NCBI GenBank assembly: GCA_035513655.1
Contig: DATKBV010000091.1
Coordinates: 1 to 26,791 of the forward strand
Origin: GCA-2726245 sp035513655
GTDB taxonomy: Bacteria > Planctomycetota > Planctomycetia > Pirellulales > Pirellulaceae
Direction of reading: 5' to 3'
Length of the DNA stretch: 26,791 bases
Shown: positions 6,988-13,973 of the stretch, piece after piece
Layout of the letters: the number at the start of each line of letters is the position of its first letter
How positions within the stretch are numbered: the first letter of the stretch is position 1
Notes under the pieces: generated by a model
What the model was told of the DNA's origin: nothing
What the model saw: the letters and a program-made list of their open reading frames with translations, nothing else
The model's database searches: none
Position numbers and translations under genes: made by a program

Positions 6988-7581
6988 ATGGCAACTGTTG
7001 ACCTACCCCAGGTCCTGCCGTACCAACCGGTGCGCATGTCGGTGGAACGCTATCATCAACTCACGAAAGCTGGTGCGTTCACGGAGCACGATGAAGTCGA
7101 ACTGTTAGATGGAGTCGTAACGGAAAAGATGTCGAAGAATCCTCCGCATCGAATCGCCACGCGACGTTGCGACTTGGCATTTTCCCGAGTCGTGCCAGAG
7201 GGTTGGCACGTTCAAAACCAAGAACCCGTGACGCTACAGAATAGTGAGCCTGAACCTGACGTGGCCATTGTTCGCGGCCAACTCGAAGATTACGCCTGCC
7301 GCCACCCCGGCCCCGCCGAGGTCGCGTTGGTCGTCGAAGTGGCGGATACCACGCTCGTCACCGATCGCTTCAAGGCACAACTGTATGCATCCGCCGGGAT
7401 TCCGGTCTACTGGATTGTCAACTTGCCGGAACGGGTCATCGAGGTGTTGCAAGAGCCTACACCGCCAGCCAGCCCCACGCATTATGCTACGACCCGCTGT
7501 TACTCGGCGGACGAAGTAATTCCTGTTGTCATCGCCGGTAGCCAAGTGGCAAATTTGCAAGTCAAGGATTTAGTTCCTTAG
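6988..7581 (+). CDS. Uma2 family protein (PD-(D/E)XK nuclease fold)
   Basis: This is a 197-residue protein of the Uma2/DUF820 family, which has a restriction-endonuclease-like fold and is strongly expanded in cyanobacteria and planctomycetes. Typical segments are present: RMSVERYHQL, HDEVELLDGVVTEKMSKNPP, EPDVAIVRG, VALVVEVADTTL and AGIPVYWIVN. The metal-site candidates are Glu in VELLDG, Asp in PDVA and Glu in VVEVA. GGAGG at 6977-6981, six bases before ATG 6988, fixes the start over an in-frame TTG at 6970. Cellular function is not established for the family. It stands alone here; a second, distant paralog lies at 21310-21945. Confidence 0.85.
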   Translation: MATVDLPQVLPYQPVRMSVERYHQLTKAGAFTEHDEVELLDGVVTEKMSKNPPHRIATRRCDLAFSRVVPEGWHVQNQEPVTLQNSEPEPDVAIVRGQLEDYACRHPGPAEVALVVEVADTTLVTDRFKAQLYASAGIPVYWIVNLPERVIEVLQEPTPPASPTHYATTRCYSADEVIPVVIAGSQVANLQVKDLVP

Positions 7582-7919
7582 CTTCAACTTGGCATGGCGT
7601 AATCAGACACTCAACAATTGCCGCTTCTGTAAGCTCCCAAAGAGTGGGTGATCAAGCGGGATCTTGTATCGGGAACGGGTAGTCGCTGGTGCGCAGGCGG
7701 CGTTTTAGGCGCTGAGTAGGGGCTCGCATTTAAAGGAACGCAGACACTCAACGATTGTGGCGGTTGAGTGCCTGATTTAGCCCTCTGAGTTAGTCCTTAT
7801 GGCGTCGTTTCTAATGGCTCATGACCATGGATGTGCGGCGGCCGATTTGCCATTTTGTACCCGCAGGTCTACAACATGCTGGTGTCGCCGATTGATTCCG
7901 CTTTTCCGCCAGGCCCGCC
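7582..7919. other. Intergenic region upstream of ECF sigma 1, with repeated hairpin motif
   Basis: CAGACACTCAACRATTG occurs at 7604-7620 and 7741-7757. The second copy continues into a hairpin, with CAGACACTCAAC (7741-7752) pairing with GTTGAGTGCCTG (7763-7774) at 11 of 12 positions. It could end the Uma2 transcript, but no T run follows. The remaining sequence up to the sigma factor start shows nothing I recognise. Confidence 0.45.
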
Positions 7920-8483
7920 ATGACCGACGTCACCACAATCCTGTCCGCCATTGAGCAAGGCGACCCCTCGGCCGCCGAGCAACTCCTGCCGCTGGTCTAC
8001 GACGAGTTGCGGAAACTGGCGGCGGCCAAGATCGCCGAGGAGAAGCCGGGCCAGACCTTGCAGGCCACGGGGCTGGTGCACGAAGCGTACATCCGGTTGG
8101 TGGACGTGACAAAGGCCCAACACTGGGATTCGCAAGGCCACTTCTTCGCGGCCGCGGCTGAGGCAATGCGGCGAATTCTGGTGGAGCGAGCTCGGCGCAA
8201 GGGAACATTGAAACGCGGCGGCAATCAGCAACGAATCGACCTTGACGACGTGGAACTGACGCTTGCCGCCCCCAGTGACGACGTCCTTGCCATAGATGAA
8301 GCATTGACTCGGCTGGCGCAAAAGCACCCTGAGAAGGCGGCACTCGTCCAACTACGCTACTTCGCTGGGCTTACAGGTGACGACGCTGCCCGCGCGATCG
8401 GCATTTCACCCGCAACGGCTGACCGCTATTGGACGTTCGCTCGCGCGTGGCTGTACCGCGAGTTGGCGGACGGCGACTTGTAG
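7920..8483 (+). CDS. ECF-subfamily sigma factor 1 (TIGR02999 type)
   Basis: This is a 187-residue RNA polymerase sigma factor of the ECF subfamily abundant in planctomycetes. Region 2 lies about residues 15-95 (EQLLPLVYDELRKLA, ATGLVHEAYIRLVD, FFAAAAEAMRRILVERARRK). Region 4 with its helix-turn-helix is about 130-182 (LRYFAGLTGDDAARAIGISP, ADRYWTFARAWLYREL). The ATG at 7920 begins MTDVTTILSAIEQGDPSAAE, matching the paralog at 13315. It is followed after 110 bases by a Ser/Thr kinase; planctomycete ECF factors of this kind are described as paired with such kinases. There is no anti-sigma factor gene nearby, so control by phosphorylation is the likely route; that is inference. A truncated near-copy lies at 18791-19185. 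Confidence 0.95.
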   Translation: MTDVTTILSAIEQGDPSAAEQLLPLVYDELRKLAAAKIAEEKPGQTLQATGLVHEAYIRLVDVTKAQHWDSQGHFFAAAAEAMRRILVERARRKGTLKRGGNQQRIDLDDVELTLAAPSDDVLAIDEALTRLAQKHPEKAALVQLRYFAGLTGDDAARAIGISPATADRYWTFARAWLYRELADGDL

Positions 8484-8507
8484 TTCCACGGCGTCGACAG
8501 AAGATTT

Positions 8508-8553
8508 TCATTTTTTCTGAGGCCGTCCAGCGCTGGATGGCGCATTGACCTAT
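8508..8553 (+). promoter_or_regulatory. Conserved sigma-kinase intergenic block, copy 1
   Basis: TCATTTTTTC followed, 29 bases from its A, by GGCGCATTGACCTAT (8539-8553). The same two boxes with the same spacing occur before the second kinase at 13901-13946, although the sequence between them differs. The position upstream of each kinase suggests a promoter, possibly for the cognate ECF sigma factor. Confidence 0.45.
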
Positions 8554-8593
8554 AGAGGCCCTTGTGGGCACCATCTCTTGAGGATTGGAAACA

Positions 8594-11500
8594 ATGGACG
8601 AAGAAGCTGTTTTTCTCGAAGCTTTGCAGAAAACCGCCCCTCAAGCGCGGGCTGCCTTCCTGGACGACGCCTGTGCCGGCGACCCGTCGCTCCGGGAAGG
8701 GGTGGAGTTGCTTCTCCAGGCTCACGAGAAAGCCGGGGAATTCCTTCAAGGCAAGCCTCCTGGACTCAGTCCCACTGTAGACCAACCCATCACCGAGAAG
8801 CCGGGCACGGCCATCGGCCGCTACAAGCTCCTGGAGCAGATCGGCGAAGGCGGCTTCGGCGTCGTCTTCATGGCCGAGCAACAGGAGCCCGTTCGGCGGA
8901 AGCTAGCGCTAAAGATCATCAAGCCGGGGATGGACACCAAGGAGGTGATCGCCCGGTTCGAGGCCGAGCGGCAGGCCCTGGCGATTATGGATCATCCGAA
9001 CATCGCCAAGGTGCTGGATGCGGGGGCGACTGAGTCGGGTCGACCGTTCTTCGTGATGGAACTGGTCCGTGGGATTTCGATCACCGACTTCTGCGACCAG
9101 AACAGCCTCACCACACGGGAGCGGCTGGAGCTGTTCGCTTCGGTCTGCCAGGCGGTTCAGCATGCCCACCAGAAGGGAATTATCCACCGCGACATCAAGC
9201 CGTCGAACGTGCTGGTCACGATGCACGACGACAAGCCCGTGCCCAAGGTGATCGACTTCGGCGTGGCCAAGGCGACCAACCAGCAGTTGACCGAACGGAC
9301 ATTCTTCACTCGCTTTGCGCAGATGATCGGCACGCCGCTTTACATGAGTCCCGAGCAGGCACAGATGAGCGGCTTGGATGTCGACACCCGTAGCGACATC
9401 TACTCGTTAGGCGTGCTTTTGTACGAACTGCTGACCGGCACGACGCCGTTCGACCAGAAACGTATCCGCGAGGCCGCCTACGACGAGCTTCTGCGGATCA
9501 TCCGGGAGGAAGAGCCGCCCAGGCCGAGTTTGCGAATCAGTACCCTGGGCGAGACACTGCCGTCGGTCGCGGCCCATCGCAAATTGGAGCCCAAGAAGCT
9601 CTCGGCGCTCGTCCGCGGCGAGTTGGACTGGATCGTGATGAAGGCCCTGGAGAAGGACCGCGTCTGCCGCTATGAGACAGCCAACGGGTTCGCCGCCGAC
9701 ATCGAGCGATACTTGAGCGACGAGCCGGTCGAAGCGTGCCCGCCTTCGGCCGCCTACCGTTTCACGAAATTCGCCCGGCGGAACAAGGTGGTGATGACCA
9801 CGGTTGGGCTGATCGCCGGCGCTTTACTTCTGGGCACCATCGTCAGCACGTGGCAGGCGATCCGTGCATCGAAGGCCGAGAACCTTGCGGCGCAACTTAC
9901 GGATCACCTAGCCGACGCACTGGGCGAAGCGAAAGACAATTTGGACTTGGCGACCGGCGAACAGCAACGTGCCGCGGGGAATCTCGATTTGGCCCTCGAT
10001 GCCTTGGATGCCGTATACCTGGATGCGATTGGAGAGAAGAAACTTCTGGGAGAGCCCCTCGCTTCGCGCAACGCCGAGGGATCGGCCTTCGAAATCGAGC
10101 GAACCGATTTATCCGATTTCGAGAAGGAGCTTCTGCGGCGAGGGCTGGCCTTCTACGACCAATTCGCTCGGCGGAACCGAAACACCTCGCGCGCCGCGGC
10201 GCAGACCGCGCGCGCGTATTACCGCGTCGCGATGCTCCAAGGCGCCCTCAATGGTCGCGAGCAGGCCGAAGAAGGATTTCGCGAGTCGATTCACCGATTT
10301 AAGGCGCTGATACTGAATGAACCGGATAATCACCTACTTCGGCATGAGCTCGCCAAAGCGTACTTTGGACTTGCGATGCTTCAGGCGAACGGAGACGATG
10401 CGAGACGATCGCTTTCGATCGCGGAAGAGACGATCAACGCAGCAATCGAACTCAAGGCCGATGCGGCGGAGTATTACAAGTGTCGGGCCGACATTCGACT
10501 CGGCCTCGGCGATTACCGGCGCGCTCAACAAGACTCGAAAAAGGCAACGGATATAGCTCCTGAGAATATTGAATTCCATATCGCGGCAATCAAGCATTAC
10601 GGCGTTTCTGCCCCCCCTCAATACAAAGATATTCGCCAAGCCATCCTGCATTGCCAACGCGCGCTGGAGTTGGAGCCCGATAATGCCGCGTTGCACGAGG
10701 AGTTCGGCCACGTTCTTGTCTACGTGGATTTGAAACGAGCCCTGGCCCACGTATCGCGAGCCATCGAATTGGACCCGACACGGCCGCGGGCGTTCGGGAC
10801 GCGCGCCAGAATTTACATGGCTGAACGCGACTATGAACGAGCGTTGTCTGACATCAACGAAGCTATACGGCTCAATCCAAAGGATGGCTCCTGGTTTCCG
10901 CCTCATCTCCGACGCGCCCAAATCTACAATGCTACGGAGCAATTTGAAAAGGCGAGGGCGGATCTCCTGCTTGCCGAACAACGATTACGTCCCGGCCATC
11001 CAGTCTACGCAAATCTGCTCGAGCATCGCGGTCGCATGCACCTCGGATTGCGCGACTACGCCAGCGCCGAGAATGACTATAGCCGAGGTATCGCCTTGCG
11101 CCCGCTCCTACCTTTTCTCTACGAGCAGCGGAGTATTCCGCGATTCCATTTGGAGAAATACGACGAATCGCTCAAGGACATCAAAACAAGCTGCGAATTG
11201 TGGCCGGGGAATGGTTTTCCCTTATTCCGAATTCCGAGTCGCCTCGTCGCCACATGCCCCGATGAAGACTACCGTGAAGGGCTCTTGGCCCTCGCAAAAG
11301 ACGTTATGAAGGAATGTCGCCGGCCTAATGATTGGTCGATGTACGCCGACCTGCTCACGGCCTGTGGGCGCTACGATGACGCAGAAATTGCATACGAACG
11401 CACGCTGGACCTCGAGTTGCACGACAACCTGTCTTTGCATTTGTACCGCTTCGCCCTGCTGCAGGCTTGGCGAGGGAACGGCGACGGCGCTCGGAGAACG

Positions 11501-12070
11501 TGCGGGAACTTGCTGGACCGTTTTGCCGGGACGGCCGATCCCACAATCGCTCATTTCGCTGCTTGGACATGTTCACTTATGCCCGAAGCGGTGGGGAATT
11601 ACCAAGGGTCCCTCGCCCTCGCCGCCACGGCCACAGGCGCCCAGCCTGAGAACAACCAGTTCCTGAACACGCAGGGAGCGGTGCTCCACCGTGCCGGCCG
11701 GCATCAGGAAGCGCTTGACAAGCTCACGGAGCTTAACCGCCGCATGAACGAGCCAAACGCGAAGGCGAACAGTTCGCCCGCCTACACTTGGTATTTCCTG
11801 GCAATGGCGCATCACGCCCTCGGCCAGGCCGAGGACGCCCGGCGATGGCTCAAACAGGCGAATCAAGCGGCGGAAAAGGAGCTTGCGGAAAAAGACGATC
11901 CGCCCCCCTGGAACCGCCGTTTCACGCTGGAGCTGTTGCGCACCGAGGCGAACGGTTTGATCGATGACGAAGAGCCGCAAAACGGGCCGGAGCGAGCTGA
12001 CACATCAGAGCCGCCGCCATCGCCTCGCCGCGGGAACGCCGCCGAAGCGGCAACAGACGACAACGACTAA
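8594..12070 (+). CDS. Transmembrane Ser/Thr protein kinase with long TPR sensor region (kinase 1)
   Basis: This is an 1158-residue Hanks-type kinase. A leader helix (AFLDDACAGDPSLREGVELL) precedes the kinase domain at about residues 74-350. All key motifs are intact: GEGGFGVV loop, Lys in LALKII, HRDIKPSN, DFGVAK, GTPLYMSPEQA and DTRSDIYSLGVLLYELLTG. A transmembrane segment follows at about 399-420 (MTTVGLIAGALLLGTIVSTW). The remaining 730 or so residues are predicted outside the cytoplasm and contain many TPR-like repeats, for example YERALSDINEAIRLNP and ALAHVSRAIELDPTRPRAFG, ending in a disordered acidic tail. The ATG at 8594 is chosen over an in-frame TTG at 8585; GAGG lies at 8579-8582. 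It probably senses an envelope state and phosphorylates the adjacent sigma factor. Its kinase domain is almost identical in DNA to kinase 2; the sensor part is not. Confidence 0.95.
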   Translation: MDEEAVFLEALQKTAPQARAAFLDDACAGDPSLREGVELLLQAHEKAGEFLQGKPPGLSPTVDQPITEKPGTAIGRYKLLEQIGEGGFGVVFMAEQQEPVRRKLALKIIKPGMDTKEVIARFEAERQALAIMDHPNIAKVLDAGATESGRPFFVMELVRGISITDFCDQNSLTTRERLELFASVCQAVQHAHQKGIIHRDIKPSNVLVTMHDDKPVPKVIDFGVAKATNQQLTERTFFTRFAQMIGTPLYMSPEQAQMSGLDVDTRSDIYSLGVLLYELLTGTTPFDQKRIREAAYDELLRIIREEEPPRPSLRISTLGETLPSVAAHRKLEPKKLSALVRGELDWIVMKALEKDRVCRYETANGFAADIERYLSDEPVEACPPSAAYRFTKFARRNKVVMTTVGLIAGALLLGTIVSTWQAIRASKAENLAAQLTDHLADALGEAKDNLDLATGEQQRAAGNLDLALDALDAVYLDAIGEKKLLGEPLASRNAEGSAFEIERTDLSDFEKELLRRGLAFYDQFARRNRNTSRAAAQTARAYYRVAMLQGALNGREQAEEGFRESIHRFKALILNEPDNHLLRHELAKAYFGLAMLQANGDDARRSLSIAEETINAAIELKADAAEYYKCRADIRLGLGDYRRAQQDSKKATDIAPENIEFHIAAIKHYGVSAPPQYKDIRQAILHCQRALELEPDNAALHEEFGHVLVYVDLKRALAHVSRAIELDPTRPRAFGTRARIYMAERDYERALSDINEAIRLNPKDGSWFPPHLRRAQIYNATEQFEKARADLLLAEQRLRPGHPVYANLLEHRGRMHLGLRDYASAENDYSRGIALRPLLPFLYEQRSIPRFHLEKYDESLKDIKTSCELWPGNGFPLFRIPSRLVATCPDEDYREGLLALAKDVMKECRRPNDWSMYADLLTACGRYDDAEIAYERTLDLELHDNLSLHLYRFALLQAWRGNGDGARRTCGNLLDRFAGTADPTIAHFAAWTCSLMPEAVGNYQGSLALAATATGAQPENNQFLNTQGAVLHRAGRHQEALDKLTELNRRMNEPNAKANSSPAYTWYFLAMAHHALGQAEDARRWLKQANQAAEKELAEKDDPPPWNRRFTLELLRTEANGLIDDEEPQNGPERADTSEPPPSPRRGNAAEAATDDND

Positions 12071-12088
12071 GACACAACTATAACGGAA

Positions 12089-12225
12089 ATCCGCCCGGTG
12101 AGCCGTTAGCGCCAAGTGAACCTCTCACCGGACGAAGGGAGTCGCCTTCCGGGATCACGGTCCGCGCCCGGACGGACGGCGTTTTTATTTTACGTGGGCC
12201 GGCATACTACGCAGGAGAAACTGCA
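12089..12225 (+). promoter_or_regulatory. Structured pseudoknot leader, copy A
   Basis: The 5' leader of the following secreted-protein gene. Hairpin P1 is CCGGTGAG (12095-12102) with CTCACCGG (12124-12131). A small GAAGG/CCTTC hairpin follows. Stem P2 is CCGGG (12149-12153) with CCCGG (12167-12171). Inside its loop, CGGTCCGCG (12158-12166) pairs with CGTGGGCCG (12193-12201) through nine pairs, two of them G-U, making an H-type pseudoknot. A T-rich loop (12181-12191) lies inside. The second stem ends 11 bases before AGGAG (12213-12217), so folding could control translation. The same architecture occurs in copies B and C. Confidence 0.7.
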
Positions 12226-12801
12226 ATGAAAACTGTATCACGACGCGCTTTGATCATGTCTCTGTTTTCTGCCCGAGGATTTGGGAGCGCTCTGGTGGCG
12301 ACTCTGGTGTACGGTCTGTTACTGTCAGGTATGCCGAAAGCCTCCGCTGAGGAGGCCAAAGGCGTCGAGCGAACATTTGCTGTGGAAGTTTCCGGCTCAT
12401 CCCTCGATTTTTTGAGTGCTGAGTCACTGCGAGTAGTGGTCGCTCCGAACGATCCGCTGGCCTCAGACACATTCCTCAGCTTCGCCGACTCGAATTCGGA
12501 CCAGCGGTTCAATTCAACAGTCTGGGAACATCAGCACGCAATGCACATCACGACGGCCGGAGCGAACATTCCAGGATTTGTTGTATGGCTGCTGACTCCC
12601 GACACGCCGGCCCCCCCGCCGATCGGCTCTTTTACCATCACGGGTGAAGACAGTCCGTTGATCCTCAGCCAAGAGGTGGTCTATATCAAACAGTGCAAGT
12701 CAACCACCTGCCCGGGCAATTACACCGACAGAGTCCAAGTCGGCACGGCATCAGATAACGACGGCAAACTTGTCGTGGTGACCGCCATCTTTTCGAGGTG
12801 A
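12226..12801 (+). CDS. Secreted protein of unknown function (module 1 output)
   Basis: This is a 191-residue protein with an N-terminal signal peptide (about residues 1-41: charged start, hydrophobic SALVATLVYGLLLSGM, then KASA before EEA). The mature part looks all-beta (RTFAVEVSGSSLDFL, ESLRVVVAPNDP, PGFVVWLLTPDTPAPPPIGS) with one Cys pair (QCKSTTCPG) and a hydrophobic end VVVTAIFSR. No family is recognised. It has the AGGAG site at 12213-12217 and sits under pseudoknot leader A, downstream of kinase 1. The protein at 18180, also under such a leader, has similar size, a C-terminal Cys pair and a similar hydrophobic FSK end, but clear homology is not visible by eye. Confidence 0.75.
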   Translation: MKTVSRRALIMSLFSARGFGSALVATLVYGLLLSGMPKASAEEAKGVERTFAVEVSGSSLDFLSAESLRVVVAPNDPLASDTFLSFADSNSDQRFNSTVWEHQHAMHITTAGANIPGFVVWLLTPDTPAPPPIGSFTITGEDSPLILSQEVVYIKQCKSTTCPGNYTDRVQVGTASDNDGKLVVVTAIFSR

Positions 12802-12885
12802 CGCGTAGATCTGTCAGTCGGCCTTCGGAAGCTGCCACGCGGACCGACCACTTCGAAAAGAAGATTTAAGTGGACGAAGAAGATT

Positions 12886-12933
12886 TACCAGGGGACGGGT
12901 CCATTTGTCGAGGAAACGAGCCAAATGGACCCG
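12886..12933. repeat. REP-like hairpin, copy 1
   Basis: CGGGTCCATTT (12896-12906) pairs with AAATGGACCCG (12923-12933). It shares TACCAGGGGACGGGTCCATT and the middle GGAAACGAGC with the copy at 18725-18776. Both copies are followed within 15 bases by the same truncated sigma-factor sequence. The form resembles REP palindromes mobilised by REP-associated tyrosine transposases; no transposase is in the window. Confidence 0.6.
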
Positions 12934-12947
12934 CTCTGGTTCGCTCC

Positions 12948-13046
12948 GAGCAGCTCCTGCCGCTGGCCTATGACTAGTTGCGGAAACTTACGGCGGCCAA
13001 GATGGCCGAAGAGAAGCTGGGCCAGACCTTGCAGGCCACGGGGCTG
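12948..13046 (+). pseudogene. ECF sigma factor fragment with in-frame stop
   Basis: About 33 codons match residues 20-52 of ECF sigma 1 (EQLLPLAYD, TAG at 12975-12977, then LRKLTAAKMAEEKLGQTLQA). Homology begins right after a REP-like hairpin and ends abruptly at ATGL, where the toxin-antitoxin remnant begins. It shares the KLTAAKMAEEKLG variant with the fragment at 18791, so the two derive from one duplicated copy. Confidence 0.85.
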
Positions 13047-13177
13047 TTGGAATGAGTAAGTTCGCGGTGGACAGCCGCCGGAATAGCGATGCGGTCGTAC
13101 AATTGGGGAAGCACCCCGATGGCGTCAATGAGGGCCAGATAGTGAACGAGCCCGGTATCGGCAACGACGAGGATCAC
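13047..13177 (-). pseudogene. PIN-domain toxin, N-terminal fragment
   Basis: From a GTG at 13175-13177 the minus strand encodes about 43 residues of a PIN-domain protein (VILVVADTGLVHYLALIDAI, then GVLPQLYDRIAIPAAVHREL, THSN). This matches the VapC-like/DUF3368 group, with the first metal-binding Asp in VVADTG. It is cut off at 13047 by the sigma-factor fragment and so lacks the other acidic residues and most of the fold. The GTG overlaps the stop codon of an antitoxin-like frame, the usual coupling of toxin and antitoxin genes. Confidence 0.7.
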
Positions 13178-13260
13178 TTCTCGCCCCGTTTTTCTCGCAA
13201 CTTGGCAAGCGAGGCCCGATCCACTTCGAAGTCCGCGAGCGTGTAAGGTTGCTTCGCTTT
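13174..13260 (-). pseudogene. Antitoxin C-terminal fragment upstream of the PIN remnant
   Basis: A minus-strand frame reads KQPYTLADFEVDRASLAKLR, then EKRGEK and TGA (13174-13176), and overlaps the PIN start as GTGA. The amphipathic, charged C-terminus fits a small antitoxin of a PIN toxin. Upstream the frame closes near 13265 and meets the upstream region of ECF sigma 2, so the N-terminal DNA-binding part is missing. The family cannot be named. Confidence 0.5.
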
Positions 13261-13314
13261 GTGTCACTATGCGGTTATAATCGTGGGCGGACTCCCCCTT
13301 CTGAAAACTGCGCT

Positions 13315-13869
13315 ATGACCGACGTCACCCACATCTTGTCCGCCATCGAGCAAGGCGATCCCTCGGCCGCCGAGCAACTGCTTCCGTTGGTCTACGAGGA
13401 GTTGCGGAAGCTGGCGGCCCAGAAGATGGCCCAGGAGGCCCCGGGCCAGACGCTCCAGGCGACCGGGCTGGTCCACGAAGCGTATCTTCGGCTGGTGAAC
13501 GTCGAGAAGGCCCAGCATTGGGATTCTCGGGGACACTTCTTCGCCGCCGCCGCGGAGGCCATGCGCCGCATTCTCGTCGAGGGCGTCCGACGCAGGCGGA
13601 GACTTAAGAGAGGCGGCGACTGGGTGCGACTAGATGCAGGCGATCTCGATCGTGCCACCGAGGTCCCTGATGAACGGCTGCTGGCCATCGACGAAGCGCT
13701 CGGAAAACTGGATTGCGAGGATCCCGCGGCGGCCGCTCTTGTGAAGCTTCGATTCTATACAGGCATGTCCATTTCCGAGGCGGCTGACGCGCTCGGCATC
13801 TCGCGTACAAACGCTTATGAGCAATGGGCTTATGCCCGGGCATGGCTGCGTACCGAGGTCGAAGGCTAG
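13315..13869 (+). CDS. ECF-subfamily sigma factor 2 (TIGR02999 type)
   Basis: This is a 184-residue sigma factor of the same subfamily as ECF 1. Region 2 is about residues 15-95 (EQLLPLVYEELRKLAAQKMA, ATGLVHEAYLRLVN, FFAAAAEAMRRILVEGVRRR). Region 4 is about 130-180 (KLRFYTGMSISEAADALGIS, NAYEQWAYARAWLRTEV). The first 95 residues are close to ECF 1, whereas region 4 has diverged, so promoter recognition at the -35 element probably differs. ATG 13315 is chosen by match with the paralog (MTDVTHILSAIEQGDPSAAE); the frame opens earlier at 13249 in non-homologous DNA. It pairs with kinase 2, whose start lies 104 bases after the stop. Confidence 0.95.
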   Translation: MTDVTHILSAIEQGDPSAAEQLLPLVYEELRKLAAQKMAQEAPGQTLQATGLVHEAYLRLVNVEKAQHWDSRGHFFAAAAEAMRRILVEGVRRRRRLKRGGDWVRLDAGDLDRATEVPDERLLAIDEALGKLDCEDPAAAALVKLRFYTGMSISEAADALGISRTNAYEQWAYARAWLRTEVEG

Positions 13870-13900
13870 ACATCGTCCAGGGCCTTGGCTGAATTGCTTT

Positions 13901-13946
13901 CCATTTTTTTCCGGACGAATCTGGTGCCAACGGCGCATTGTCTATT
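13901..13946 (+). promoter_or_regulatory. Conserved sigma-kinase intergenic block, copy 2
   Basis: CCATTTTTTTCC then GGCGCATTGTCTATT (13932-13946), with the distance from the A of the first box to the second box (29 bases) identical to copy 1 at 8508-8553. The intervening sequence is unrelated, which points to selection on the two boxes. It lies 28 bases or more upstream of the kinase 2 start. Confidence 0.45.
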
Positions 13947-13973
13947 GGGAGTACATGATAAGTGGATTTTCCA

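Noticed and set aside
12089..12225. Leader elements as cobalamin, c-di-GMP (GEMM-I) or glycine riboswitches, or as plain intrinsic terminators
   Set aside because: Conserved cores of those classes are not present; the T-rich part lies inside a pseudoknot loop and not directly after a stable hairpin in all copies.
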